In this document: positions 8,263 to 16,537 of the stretch, in pieces | Layout: the number at the start of each line of letters is the position of its first letter | Position numbering within the stretch: position 1 is the first letter of the stretch | NCBI RefSeq assembly: GCF_036885605.1 | Contig: NZ_CP142523.1 | Location: 5,642,001-5,706,000, forward strand | DNA from: Janthinobacterium sp. TB1-E2 | GTDB lineage: Bacteria; Pseudomonadota; Gammaproteobacteria; Burkholderiales; Burkholderiaceae_D | Reading direction: 5' to 3' | DNA length: 64,000 bases | Position numbers and translations under genes: made by a program | The notes under the pieces: generated by a model | Told to the model about the DNA's origin: nothing | What the model saw: only the letters and a program-made list of their open reading frames with translations | Databases searched by the model: none

Positions 8263-8958
8263 TTAGACCACTTTCACGCGCAAGGTGCCCAGGCCATCGA
8301 TGGCGCCCACCAGCTCGTCGCCGCGCTGCACGGCCGCCACACCGGCCGGCGTACCCGTGTAGATCAAATCACCCGGCTGCAAAGTGAAATAGGTCGACAG
8401 GTCGGCGATGGTTTCGGCCACGTTCCAGATCAGCATGTCGATGGTGCTCGCCTGGCGCAGCTCGCCGTTCACGTGCAGGGTGATGGCGGCATGGCCAATG
8501 TCACCCGCCTGCGCGGCCGGGGTGATGGGGCCGATGGGCGCCGAGTGCTCGAAGGCCTTGCCCGTGTCCCACGGGCGGCCCAGTTTTTTCGCTGCGCCCT
8601 GCACGTCGCGGCGCGTCATGTCCAGGCCGATCGCATAGCCCCACACGTGGCTCAGCGCGTCGGCCACGCCGATATCGCTGCCGCCCTTGCCGATGGCCAC
8701 CACCAGTTCCATCTCGTGCTGGAAATCCTGCGTCTGCGCCGGGTACGGCAGTTCACCCGTCGTGCCCGCAGGCACGGGCAGCACGGCATCGTTTGGTTTC
8801 ATGAAGAAAAACGGCGCCTCGCGGCCCGTGTGGCCCATTTCCTTGGCGTGGTCGACGTAGTTGCGGCCCACGCAATAGATGCGGTGGACGGGAAAGCTGT
8901 CGGCGCTGCCCGTGACGGGAACGCTGGGCTGGATCGGTGCGGGAATGACATACGACAT
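8263..8958 (-). CDS. Fumarylacetoacetate hydrolase family protein (fumarylpyruvate hydrolase-like)
   Basis: The 231-residue protein is a short FAH-family enzyme. The fold signatures are visible: VHRIYCVGRNYVDHAKEMG, then FFMKPNDAV, the metal ligands in DFQHEMELVVAIGKGG, and YTGTPAGVAAVQRGDEL near the end. Relatives of this length hydrolyse C-C bonds in acylpyruvates, for example fumarylpyruvate in gentisate breakdown (NagK). Its position beside the pca genes suggests aromatic or dicarboxylic acid metabolism, but no gentisate dioxygenase is present in the window. The exact substrate is therefore an inference. Confidence 0.87.
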   Translation of the reverse strand: MSYVIPAPIQPSVPVTGSADSFPVHRIYCVGRNYVDHAKEMGHTGREAPFFFMKPNDAVLPVPAGTTGELPYPAQTQDFQHEMELVVAIGKGGSDIGVADALSHVWGYAIGLDMTRRDVQGAAKKLGRPWDTGKAFEHSAPIGPITPAAQAGDIGHAAITLHVNGELRQASTIDMLIWNVAETIADLSTYFTLQPGDLIYTGTPAGVAAVQRGDELVGAIDGLGTLRVKVV

Positions 8959-9034
8959 GAAAACTCCTGATCGGCACGATAAAAAGGCGGTGATGAAAAA
9001 GGGACACCGCAGTGTCCCCCATTTTACGGCAAGC

Positions 9035-10330
9035 TTACTTCAGCAGTCCCGAGCGGCTCGGGTCCGGCATGCGGATGGCGACGATGAAGGAAATCAGGCA
9101 CATGACGGTCACGTACCAATAGAAATACTCTTCCACGTGCCAGGCCTTGAACTGCAGCGCCACGTACTCGGCCGAACCGCCGAACATGGCGTTGGCGACC
9201 GCATACGACAGGCCCACGCCCAGCGCGCGCACTTCGACGGGGAACATTTCCGCCTTGATCAAGCCGCTGATCGACGTGTAGAAGCTGATGATGGCCAAGG
9301 CGATGATGATCAGGCCAAACGCCGCGTACGGGCTGGTGATGTCTTTCAGGGCATGCATGATGGGCAGCACGCACAGGGTGGCCAGGCCGCCGAAGAACAG
9401 CATCGAGGTACGGCGGCCGATGCGGTCGGACAAGGCGCCGAACACCGGTTGCAGAATCATGTAGACGAGCAGAGCGCAGGTCATGACGGCGCTGGCCGTC
9501 TTGGTATCCATGCCGGCCGTGTTGACCAGGTATTTCTGCATGTAGGTGGTAAACGTGTAGAACACGAGCGAGCCGCCGGCCGTAAAGCCCAGCACCGTGA
9601 TAAAGGCGCGCTTGTGCTTGAGCAAGCCGCGCAAGCTGCCCGCATCCTTGTCCTTGCGCTCGCTGGCGGTAGTCGTTTCCGTCAGGGATTTACGCAGGTT
9701 CAGCGACACGAGGGCCGCCAGGGCGCCGAAGACGAACGGAATGCGCCAGCCCCAGGCACGCAGCTCTTCCAGGGTCAGCAGTTGCTGCAAGACCACCAGC
9801 ACCAGCAAGGCCAGCAGCTGGCCGCCGATCAGGGTCACGTACTGGAACGAGGCGAAGAAGCCGCGCTTGCCCGATTCCGACACTTCGCTCATGTAAGTGG
9901 CGCTGGTACCGTATTCGCCGCCCACGGACAGGCCCTGGAACAGACGCGCCACGAGCAGCAGGAACGGGGCGAAGGCGCCGATGGTTTCATAGGTCGGCAG
10001 CACGGCGATCATCAGGGAACCGCCGCACATCATCAGCACGGAAATCATCATCGACTGGCGGCGGCCGTATTTGTCGGCGATGCGGCCGAACAGCCAGCCC
10101 CCCACGGGACGCATGAGGAAGCCGGCGGCGAAGATGCCTGCCGTCTGCAGCAGCTGCGTCGTCGGGTTACCGGAGGGGAAGAAGGCGTGCGAGAAGTACA
10201 GCGCGCAGAACGAGTAAATGTAGAAGTCGAACCATTCGACCAGGTTACCGGAGGAAGCGCCAATGATGGCCTTGATGCGCTGCTGGGAAGTCAGCTGCGC
10301 AACGTCATGCGGAGTATCGTGGGATGTCAT
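9035..10330 (-). CDS. MHS-family dicarboxylate permease, PcaT/KgtP-like
   Basis: The preferred start is the ATG at 10330 (MTSHDTPHD), 66 bases inside the longest frame. The 431-residue protein has twelve membrane spans and MHS motifs: SSGNLVEWFDFYIYSFCALY, FGRIADKYGRRQSM and GGEYGTSATYMSE. These match alpha-ketoglutarate permease KgtP and the beta-ketoadipate transporter PcaT. The neighbouring pcaIJF genes on the same strand make PcaT the better guess. A start further upstream would add 22 residues of unlikely sequence. Import of beta-ketoadipate or a similar dicarboxylate is inferred from context. Confidence 0.87.
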   Translation of the reverse strand: MTSHDTPHDVAQLTSQQRIKAIIGASSGNLVEWFDFYIYSFCALYFSHAFFPSGNPTTQLLQTAGIFAAGFLMRPVGGWLFGRIADKYGRRQSMMISVLMMCGGSLMIAVLPTYETIGAFAPFLLLVARLFQGLSVGGEYGTSATYMSEVSESGKRGFFASFQYVTLIGGQLLALLVLVVLQQLLTLEELRAWGWRIPFVFGALAALVSLNLRKSLTETTTASERKDKDAGSLRGLLKHKRAFITVLGFTAGGSLVFYTFTTYMQKYLVNTAGMDTKTASAVMTCALLVYMILQPVFGALSDRIGRRTSMLFFGGLATLCVLPIMHALKDITSPYAAFGLIIIALAIISFYTSISGLIKAEMFPVEVRALGVGLSYAVANAMFGGSAEYVALQFKAWHVEEYFYWYVTVMCLISFIVAIRMPDPSRSGLLK

Positions 10331-10483
10331 ATCAGTCTTTTTGTTCGTGTGAAAAAGCCAACGCCAGCCCGGTTGCCCGGGCTGGTTTTGCATCATACGC
10401 CCTTGATCAGAGTCAAAAAGCCGCCCGGCATACGCGTTAATACGTATCGCCGGTAACTTTTTTTCGCCTGCGGGCGTGTGGAA

Positions 10484-11686
10484 TCAGACCCGTTCCAGCA
10501 CCAATGCAATACCCTGCCCCACGCCGATGCACATGGTGCAGAGCGCATAGCGGCCGCCCGTGCGGTGTAGCTGGTTGACGGCCGTCATGGCCAGGCGCGC
10601 ACCGGAGGCACCCAGCGGGTGGCCGAGGGCGATGGCGCCGCCGTTCGGATTGACGCGCGCATCGTCGTCGGGTAAACCCAGCTGGCGCAGCACGGCCAGG
10701 CCCTGGGCGGCAAATGCTTCGTTCAGTTCGATGACGTCGAAGTCGGCCAGGGTCAAACCCGTCATGGCCAGCACTTTCAGGGTGGCGGGCGCGGGGCCGA
10801 TGCCCATGATGCGCGGCGCCACGCCGGCCGTCGCCATGGCCACGACACGGGCCCGCGGTGTCAGGCCAAAACGGGCCGCGTTCGCCTCGTCGGCCAGCAG
10901 CAGCGCCGCCGCGCCATCGTTGACGCCCGAGGCGTTGCCGGCGGTAATCGTGCCGTCCGCGCGCACGACAGGCTTCAATTTGGCCAGGGTGTCCAGCGTG
11001 GTGGCGCGCGGGTGCTCGTCACGGACAACGACGATGGGATCGCCTTTCTTTTGCGCGATGCTGACGGGACAGATTTCACTGTCGAACACGCCCGCCTGCT
11101 GCGCCGCCAGGGCCTTGACCTGGCTGGCCAGCGCGAACGCATCCTGGTCCGCGCGGCTGATACCGAAGTCGGACGCCACGTTTTCCGCCGTTTCCGGCAT
11201 CGAATCGACACCGTACTGCGCCTTCATCAACGGATTGATGAAGCGCCAGCCGATGGTCGTGTCTTCCATTTTCATGCCGCGCGAAAAAGCGCTGTCGGCC
11301 TTGCCCATGACGAATGGTGCGCGGCTCATGCTTTCCACGCCGCCGGCGATCAGCAAACCCGTTTCGCCGCTCTTGATGAAGCGCGCGGCGCTGCCGATGG
11401 CGTCCAGGCCCGAGCCGCACAGGCGGTTCAGGGTGGCGCCCGGCACACTGTCGGGCAAGCCGGCCAGCAGGGCGGCCATGCGCGCCACGTTGCGGTTGTC
11501 CTCGCCCGCCTGGTTGGCGCAGCCGTACAGCACGTCGGTAACGGCAGTCCAGTCCACGTCGGGATTGCGCGCCATCAAGGCACGGATGGGCACGGCGCCC
11601 AGGTCGTCGGCGCGCACGCCGGACAGGCCGCCGCCGTAGCGGCCAAACGGCGTGCGCTGGGCGTCGCAGATATAAGCGTGGGTCAT
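10484..11686 (-). CDS. pcaF: Beta-ketoadipyl-CoA thiolase
   Basis: The 400-residue protein has the thiolase active-site residues C90 (NRLCGSGLDAIG), H356 (ALGHPLGASG) and C386 (CTMCIGVGQG). Its length equals that of PcaF enzymes. It cleaves beta-ketoadipyl-CoA to succinyl-CoA and acetyl-CoA, the last step of the beta-ketoadipate pathway. It follows pcaI and pcaJ on the same strand, with 41 bases between, which separates it from a general acetyl-CoA acetyltransferase. The start has an AGGAAAG ribosome site. Confidence 0.93.
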   Translation of the reverse strand: MTHAYICDAQRTPFGRYGGGLSGVRADDLGAVPIRALMARNPDVDWTAVTDVLYGCANQAGEDNRNVARMAALLAGLPDSVPGATLNRLCGSGLDAIGSAARFIKSGETGLLIAGGVESMSRAPFVMGKADSAFSRGMKMEDTTIGWRFINPLMKAQYGVDSMPETAENVASDFGISRADQDAFALASQVKALAAQQAGVFDSEICPVSIAQKKGDPIVVVRDEHPRATTLDTLAKLKPVVRADGTITAGNASGVNDGAAALLLADEANAARFGLTPRARVVAMATAGVAPRIMGIGPAPATLKVLAMTGLTLADFDVIELNEAFAAQGLAVLRQLGLPDDDARVNPNGGAIALGHPLGASGARLAMTAVNQLHRTGGRYALCTMCIGVGQGIALVLERV

Positions 11687-11727
11687 GTTCTTTCCTCCAA
11701 GAAAGTGGTTTGCGTATTGATACTGAA

Positions 11728-12369
11728 TTAACGTCCGTCCGTCAGCGGCACGGCCGTCAACGCTTGCAGCTGTTCAAAACTCAGGCCATCGACCAGTTCG
11801 ACCACCACGGCCCCGTTGGGCGACAAATCGAGCACGGCCAGGTCGCTATAGATGCGGCTGACGCAGCCGATACCCGTGAGCGGATAGGTGCAGGCCTGCA
11901 CCAGCTTGCTTTCACCGGTCTTGGTCAGCAATTCCATCATGACCCAGGTTTTTTTCGCGCCGATGGCCAGGTCCATGGCCCCGCCCACGGCGGGAATGGC
12001 GTCGGGCGCGCCCGTGTGCCAGTTGGCCAGATCGCCCGTGGCGGACACTTGAAACGCGCCCAGCACGCAGATGTCGAGGTGGCCGCCGCGCATCATGGCG
12101 AAACTGTCGGCATGGTGGAAATAGCTGCCGCCGGGCAGCAGGGTGACGGGCTGCTTGCCCGCGTTGATCAAGTCGTAGTCTTCCTCGCCGGGCGCCGGTG
12201 CGGGGCCCATGCCGATCACGCCGTTTTCGCTGTGCAGGATGATGTCCGCGCCAGCCGGCAAGTGGTTCGCCACCAGGGTCGGCAAGCCGATACCGAGGTT
12301 GACGACACTGCCTTCATGGATGTCGGCCGCCACACGGGCCGCCATCTGGTCTCGATTCCATTTGTTCAT
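11728..12369 (-). CDS. pcaJ: 3-oxoadipate CoA-transferase subunit B
   Basis: The start is set at 12369 (MNKWNRDQMAARVA), ten bases after the end of pcaI and preceded by GGAG; the longer frame overlaps pcaI. The 213-residue protein is the beta subunit of a class I CoA-transferase and carries the catalytic glutamate E48 in the motif SENGVIGMGP. With PcaI it moves CoA from succinyl-CoA to beta-ketoadipate. Acetoacetate CoA-transferase (AtoA/ScoB) is closely related, but the adjacent pcaF and IclR regulator favour the beta-ketoadipate role. Confidence 0.91.
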   Translation of the reverse strand: MNKWNRDQMAARVAADIHEGSVVNLGIGLPTLVANHLPAGADIILHSENGVIGMGPAPAPGEEDYDLINAGKQPVTLLPGGSYFHHADSFAMMRGGHLDICVLGAFQVSATGDLANWHTGAPDAIPAVGGAMDLAIGAKKTWVMMELLTKTGESKLVQACTYPLTGIGCVSRIYSDLAVLDLSPNGAVVVELVDGLSFEQLQALTAVPLTDGR

Positions 12370-12379
12370 TTGATACTCC

Positions 12380-13078
12380 TCAGGCTGCTTTGAAGCCGGC
12401 GGGGCCGGTGGCAGTGCGCGGCACTTGCACGATGCGCTGCACGAACAGGCCCGGCGTGATGACGTGCTCGGGGTCGATGCTGCCCAGCTCGGCAATTTCA
12501 TGCACGGAAGCAATGCTGACCTTGGCGGCCATGGCCATGATCGGGCCGAAGTTGCGCGCCGTCTTGCGGTAAGTCAGGTTGCCCCAGCGGTCGCCCTGCT
12601 CCGCCTTGATCAGCGCGAAATCGGCGTGGATCGGCGACTCGAACACATACATGCGGCCATCGATCTCGCGCGTTTCCTTGCCCTTGGCCAAGTCCGTGCC
12701 ATAACCGGTAGGCGTGAAAAAGCCGCCGATGCCGGCGCCGGCGGCGCGGATGCGCTCGGCCAGGTTCCCCTGCGGCACCAGTTCCAGTTCCAGCTTGCCC
12801 GCGCGGTACAGCGCGTCGAACACGTGGGAATCGGCCTGGCGCGGGAACGAACAGATGATCTTGCGCACTTGCCCGTTTTTCAGCAGGGCCGCCAGGCCCG
12901 TGTCGCCATTGCCCGCATTGTTGTTGACGATGACGAGGTCGCGCGCTCCCTGGGCGATCAAGCCGTCGATCAGCTCGGCCGGCTGGCCCGCGCCGCCAAA
13001 GCCGCCAATCATGACGGTGGCGCCATCGTGGATATCGGCCAGCGCATCAAGCACGCTGGAACGCAGTTTGTCGATCAT
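12380..13078 (-). CDS. pcaI: 3-oxoadipate CoA-transferase subunit A
   Basis: The 232-residue alpha subunit has the CoA-binding loop GGFGGAGQPAELIDGL and the conserved GTDLAKGKE region. GGAGACCGC precedes the ATG at 13078, which decides the start over one 11 codons upstream. It is the first gene of the pcaIJF unit and faces the IclR regulator across a 165-bp region holding a palindromic operator. Its role is the A half of the succinyl-CoA:3-ketoadipate transferase. Confidence 0.91.
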   Translation of the reverse strand: MIDKLRSSVLDALADIHDGATVMIGGFGGAGQPAELIDGLIAQGARDLVIVNNNAGNGDTGLAALLKNGQVRKIICSFPRQADSHVFDALYRAGKLELELVPQGNLAERIRAAGAGIGGFFTPTGYGTDLAKGKETREIDGRMYVFESPIHADFALIKAEQGDRWGNLTYRKTARNFGPIMAMAAKVSIASVHEIAELGSIDPEHVITPGLFVQRIVQVPRTATGPAGFKAA

Positions 13079-13113
13079 TGCGGTCTCCTCCCAATCAAAC
13101 CTATCGGCCATCT

Positions 13114-13163
13114 GTTCGCATAACGAACAAATATTCGTATTTAGAACTTATTCGTGAGAATAT
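13114..13163. promoter_or_regulatory. Putative operator region for the IclR regulator between pcaI and pcaR
   Basis: A perfect palindrome GTTCG-CATAA-CGAAC lies at 13114-13128, followed at 13131-13163 by an ATATTC...GAATAT outer inverted repeat containing two direct copies of ATTCGT. The elements lie 36-85 bases upstream of the pcaI ATG and about 80-130 upstream of the regulator ATG. PcaU and PcaR proteins of this family are known to bind three short repeats, partly inverted and partly direct, between divergent genes, so this fits well. Binding itself is inferred. Confidence 0.65.
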
Positions 13164-13243
13164 GCCTGATCGGGGCGCTTGTCAATTTGCCGTTTTCGCC
13201 AGCGCCATGGCTATAATTGCCACCTTGACCAATTGGAATTGCC

Positions 13244-14071
13244 ATGACCGCACGCAGCAGCACCTCCCTTTCCGCCGAAGAAACCGCCGATGCCGACGGC
13301 GCGCCGCGTCCCGGCGACAGCTATGTGCAATCGTTCGCGCGGGGCCTGGCCGTGCTGCGCAGCTTTGGCGCGGACGCGCCGCAGCAGACCTTGAGCGAAG
13401 TGGCGGAACGGGCGCAGCTGACGCGCGCCGGCGCGCGGCGCATCCTGCTCACCTTGTTGCATCTCGGTTACGTGGAAGCGGATGGGCGGCTGTTCCGTTT
13501 GACGCCCAAGGTGCTCGACCTCGGCTACGCCTACCTGTCGTCGCTGCCCGTGTGGACGCAGGCGCAACCGCTGCTGGAAGAATTGATGCAGACCTTGCGC
13601 CAGTCGTGCTCGGCCACAGTGCTCGACGGCGACGACATCGTGTATGTCGTGCGCCTGTCTGCGCACCGCACCATGTCGATCAACCTGGGCATCGGCAGCC
13701 GCCTGCCCGCCTACTGCACCTCGATGGGCAGAGTGTTGCTATCGGGCCTGACGCCGGACGTGCTGCGCGAACGGCTGTCGAAGATGGCGCTGCTGAAAAT
13801 CACGCCGGCGACCAAGGTCGATATCGACGTCTTGATGGAAGAGATTGCGCAAGTGCGGCGCCAGGGCTGGTGCCTGGTGCAGGAAGAGCTGGAACAGGGC
13901 TTGATCGCCCTGGCCGCGCCCGTGTTCGACCGGGCCGGCAAGGTGGTGGCGGCGATCAACGTCAGCGGCCAGACGGCGGGGCCGTCCGTGGCGCATCTGC
14001 TGGAACACAGCTTGCCGAAACTGCTCGATACGGCAAGCCGGGTCAGCGCTCTGGTGCGGGTGCAGCAGTAG
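13244..14071 (+). CDS. IclR-family transcriptional regulator of the beta-ketoadipate genes
   Basis: The 275-residue protein has an N-terminal winged helix-turn-helix at about residues 27-85 (SFARGLAVLRSFG, then LSEVAERAQLTRAGARRI) and an IclR effector domain from about 100 on (SIGSRLPAYCTSMGRVLLS-type motif and GLIALAAPVFDRAGKVVAAI). It resembles PcaR/PcaU/PobR regulators. It is divergent from pcaIJF and is expected to respond to beta-ketoadipate or protocatechuate. The operator palindromes at 13114-13163 lie between the two units. I do not separate PcaR from PobR with certainty. Confidence 0.9.
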   Translation: MTARSSTSLSAEETADADGAPRPGDSYVQSFARGLAVLRSFGADAPQQTLSEVAERAQLTRAGARRILLTLLHLGYVEADGRLFRLTPKVLDLGYAYLSSLPVWTQAQPLLEELMQTLRQSCSATVLDGDDIVYVVRLSAHRTMSINLGIGSRLPAYCTSMGRVLLSGLTPDVLRERLSKMALLKITPATKVDIDVLMEEIAQVRRQGWCLVQEELEQGLIALAAPVFDRAGKVVAAINVSGQTAGPSVAHLLEHSLPKLLDTASRVSALVRVQQ

Positions 14072-14087
14072 GCTTATTTCTTGAACC

Positions 14088-14945
14088 TTATTTCTTGAAC
14101 TTGGCGCAAGGATCCGGGCGCGGCTGCGCCGGCATTGTTTGCGTCAGGTCGAACGTGCCCTTGTAGCCGGTGGTCCCCTGCTCCAGGTAGCCGATGCTGC
14201 GCACGTTCAGTTGCGGGTCGGCCAGCTTCAGCCAGCGGGGCACACCGATATCCTTGCGCACATGTTCATTGCCGGCGATCAGCACCACGTCGCGCGGCGC
14301 CTGGTCGCGGATCAGCTTGGCCATCCAGATATCGCGCGCCACTTGCGCGTTGACGACGCCACCCACCATCATGTCGGGCAGCATATTGCAGCGGGCCGCC
14401 TGCACTTCCTTCTTTTGCCCTTCCAGGATATCGGCCGGCACGGGCGCGGCCAGGTACGTGGCCACCATGGCGGGCGGCATCGACCACTGGATGCCGTCGC
14501 GCACGATGCGCGAGGCATCGGCCGGCGACAAATTGCCGGCGACCAGGGTCAGCTGGTAGCTGATGACGAGGTCCAGCACGGGACGGTACACGCTCCAGTC
14601 CCAGCGCGGCTGTTCCATCACGCGGATGATGCAATCGGGGTCGGCGCATTCGCGCGCGGCGCGCGTCAGCAAGTCCTGATTTTCGCGGTCGAACTGCTCC
14701 ATGACGATCACGGGACGCCAGCCGGCCGCCAGGCGGCGGCGCAATTCCTCGCCCCGCAGGCGCTGGCCTTGCGCATTGTCAGGGACTTCACCAAGCAGCA
14801 GCACTTGCGGATTGGGCAAGGCGTCGGCCACAGGCATGGGAGCGGGCGGCGCTTCCTTCTTCAGCAGGCTGCCGCAGGCGGCCAGCGCCAGCACGCTGCA
14901 CAGCAGGGCGGCGCGCGCGCCGGCACGGAAAATCACGGTGGTCAT
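14088..14945 (-). CDS. ChaN-family haem-binding lipoprotein
   Basis: The start at 14945 (MTTVIFRAGARAALL) gives a normal lipoprotein signal with lipobox LALAAC (C24); a start five codons upstream is possible. The mature part carries the ChaN/cofactor haem-binding domain: VLLGEVPDNAQGQRL, WRPVIVMEQFDREN and VVLIAGNEHVRKDIGVP. ChaN of Campylobacter binds two haems in a dimer; here the role in haem or iron handling is inferred. The 3' end shows a 14-bp tandem duplication, CTTATTTCTTGAAC, at 14073-14086 and 14087-14100, which spans the stop codon. It is convergent with the IclR gene. Confidence 0.88.
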   Translation of the reverse strand: MTTVIFRAGARAALLCSVLALAACGSLLKKEAPPAPMPVADALPNPQVLLLGEVPDNAQGQRLRGEELRRRLAAGWRPVIVMEQFDRENQDLLTRAARECADPDCIIRVMEQPRWDWSVYRPVLDLVISYQLTLVAGNLSPADASRIVRDGIQWSMPPAMVATYLAAPVPADILEGQKKEVQAARCNMLPDMMVGGVVNAQVARDIWMAKLIRDQAPRDVVLIAGNEHVRKDIGVPRWLKLADPQLNVRSIGYLEQGTTGYKGTFDLTQTMPAQPRPDPCAKFKK

Positions 14946-14987
14946 GTAAGCGGTATCCAAAGTGGCGATGCGCCAGATTGTACCGTC

Positions 14988-15419
14988 TCAGGCCGGCGCA
15001 GGCAGCTTGCGGCGCTCCAGCACTTCAAACACGGCCATGCCTGCCAGCATGGCGCCGGCAAACATCCACGCCTTCGGCTGGCCCGCCAGCAGCGACACGA
15101 GGGCGGGACCGGGACAGAAACCGGCGATGCCCCAGCCCGCGCCAAAGGCCAGGCTGCCCAGCAGCAAGCGCCGGTCGATGCGCCGCGATGTCGGCAACTG
15201 CATGGCTTCGCCCAGCAGCGACCTGGTGCGCCGCCGCGCCAGCCAGAAGGCGGGCAAGGCCACGCCGATGGCGCCGCCCATCACCAGCGCCAGCGACGGA
15301 TCCCAGGCGCCGGCCAGGTCGAGGAAAGCGAGCACCTTGGCTGGATTGGACATGCCGGAGACGATCAGGCCCAAGCCAAAGACGAGGCCGCTTAACAGGG
15401 AAAGAATCAGTTTGTTCAT
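14988..15419 (-). CDS. YeeE/YedE-family membrane protein, second half (PmpB-like)
   Basis: The start at 15419 (MNKLILSLLSGLVFG) overlaps the stop of the preceding gene by ATGA. The 143-residue protein has four hydrophobic segments with the family motifs GLIVSGMSNPAKVLAFLDL and GFCPGPALVSL, the latter bearing the conserved cysteine. YeeE/YedE (TsuA-like) proteins move sulfur compounds such as thiosulfate; the split two-gene form is known as PmpA/PmpB next to BigR. It should work as a pair with the gene at 15416-15841. Longer in-frame starts are shadow sequence. Confidence 0.88.
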   Translation of the reverse strand: MNKLILSLLSGLVFGLGLIVSGMSNPAKVLAFLDLAGAWDPSLALVMGGAIGVALPAFWLARRRTRSLLGEAMQLPTSRRIDRRLLLGSLAFGAGWGIAGFCPGPALVSLLAGQPKAWMFAGAMLAGMAVFEVLERRKLPAPA

Positions 15420-15841
15420 AGGTGGCGCAACAGATAGACGGTGAGGAAGCCGGCCGCCATGAAAGCGCAAGTGGCCGCCAGCGAACGCGGAGACAGGCGC
15501 GACAGCCCGCACACGCCGTGACCGCTGGTGCAGCCGGCGCCATAACGCACACCCACGCCCACCAGCAAGCCCGCCACGATCAGGGCGGGCGTGCCCGCGT
15601 CGATCTGCACAGGCGGCAAGGCTTGCCACAGCTGGTACAGCAAGGGCGTGCCGATCAGGCCGGCAAGAAAGGCGATGCGCCAGCCCAGGTCGCCGCTATG
15701 CGGACGCAGCAAGCCGCCGACGATGCCGCTGATGCCGGCGATGCGGCCATTGAACAGGATCAATAGCGCAGCCGCCAGGCCGATCAGCATGCCGCCGGCC
15801 AGCGAGGCCCACGGCGTGAAGTGCTGCCAGTCTATCGTCAT
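15416..15841 (-). CDS. YeeE/YedE-family membrane protein, first half (PmpA-like)
   Basis: This 141-residue protein starts at 15841 (MTIDWQHFTPW) and has four to five membrane segments. The motif GVGVRYGAGCTSGHGVCGLS contains the two family cysteines that in the thiosulfate carrier TsuA line the transport path. It is nine bases downstream of the ArsR regulator and overlaps the next gene by four bases, so all three form one operon. Import or export of a reduced sulfur species is inferred from the family and the regulator. Confidence 0.9.
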   Translation of the reverse strand: MTIDWQHFTPWASLAGGMLIGLAAALLILFNGRIAGISGIVGGLLRPHSGDLGWRIAFLAGLIGTPLLYQLWQALPPVQIDAGTPALIVAGLLVGVGVRYGAGCTSGHGVCGLSRLSPRSLAATCAFMAAGFLTVYLLRHL

Positions 15842-15849
15842 GGCAGGGT

Positions 15850-16203
15850 TCAGTCCGCTTCGTCGTTGAACGGGGCGCGCGGCGCGCAAAATTGCGCGTA
15901 CAGCACTTGCAGCACGGCCAGCACGGGCGCGCTGGCGACGCGGTAATAAATCTGCTTGCCATCGCGCCGCGTGGCCACCAGCATCTCTTCGCGCAGCACG
16001 CCCAGCTGCTGCGACAGGGTCGGCTGGCCGATGCCCACTTTTTGCTCGAGGTCGCTGACGCAATGCTCGCCCTGCGACAGCTGGCACAGCAGCATCAACC
16101 GGTCGGCATTGCCCATGGCCTTGAGCAGCGAGCTGGCCTTGTAGGCCGAGCCACGCATGGCGTCGAGGTTGTATTCGGCGTGTTGTGTTGCGACTGTCTC
16201 CAT
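15850..16203 (-). CDS. ArsR-family repressor, SqrR/BigR-like persulfide sensor
   Basis: The 117-residue protein has an ArsR winged helix: LLKAMGNADRLMLLCQLSQG, then the recognition helix VGIGQPTLSQQLGVLREEML and the wing RRDGKQIYYRV. It has no CxC metal site. Instead C40 and C106 are 66 residues apart, the same spacing as the sulfide-sensing pair of SqrR (C41/C107) and BigR (C42/C108), which form an intramolecular polysulfide bridge. C48 is extra. It is followed by the YeeE/YedE pair and preceded by a palindromic operator, so it probably represses its own operon until reactive sulfur appears. Confidence 0.9.
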   Translation of the reverse strand: METVATQHAEYNLDAMRGSAYKASSLLKAMGNADRLMLLCQLSQGEHCVSDLEQKVGIGQPTLSQQLGVLREEMLVATRRDGKQIYYRVASAPVLAVLQVLYAQFCAPRAPFNDEAD

Positions 16204-16244
16204 CTTGCCCTCCCACAGGCGGTCATGTTGAATAGCGTGCGATA

Positions 16245-16270
16245 AACAATATACTAATCAATATATTGTT
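16245..16270. promoter_or_regulatory. AT-rich palindromic operator upstream of the ArsR operon
   Basis: AACAATATA (16245-16253) and TATATTGTT (16262-16270) are exact inverted repeats with an 8-base centre. The site lies 42 bases upstream of the ArsR start. AT-rich palindromes in this position are typical BigR/SqrR binding sites that cover the -10 of the operon. Autoregulation is inferred. Confidence 0.75.
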
Positions 16271-16537
16271 TTCGTGCTGACGATTCGCACAAAAAAACAA
16301 CAGTGTTTTTTCGTCGATAGCGTGCTTATGCAAAGTGTGCGGCAGCGATCACGTTTACGCTATCAAAATGACAAATATTCGTAATAAAGAGGAAATAAGC
16401 GTATCAAAATTGTCACGATCTATGCTGTAATGGGAGAACAGCAGAAAAACCATGATACGCCCCCGTACAGGCGAATTGTCCGTCCATGCGCTAGCCGGTT
16501 TCGGCTGCGCCGCGCGGTGAACAACAGGGAGAGCACG
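16271..16537. other. AT-rich intergenic region before the PEP-CTERM-like gene
   Basis: No gene was found here. Two imperfect repeats, TATCAAAATGACA near 16360-16375 and TATCAAAATTGTCA near 16403-16416, precede the plus-strand gene at 16538 by 120-180 bases and may be a regulator site. A short AAAAACA/TGTTTTT hairpin lies near 16293-16309. No confident -35/-10 pair was found. Confidence 0.35.

Noticed and set aside
16290..16309. AAAAACA/TGTTTTT hairpin as a terminator
   Set aside because: Short, weak stem, no gene ends next to it, and it is better read as AT-rich promoter DNA.
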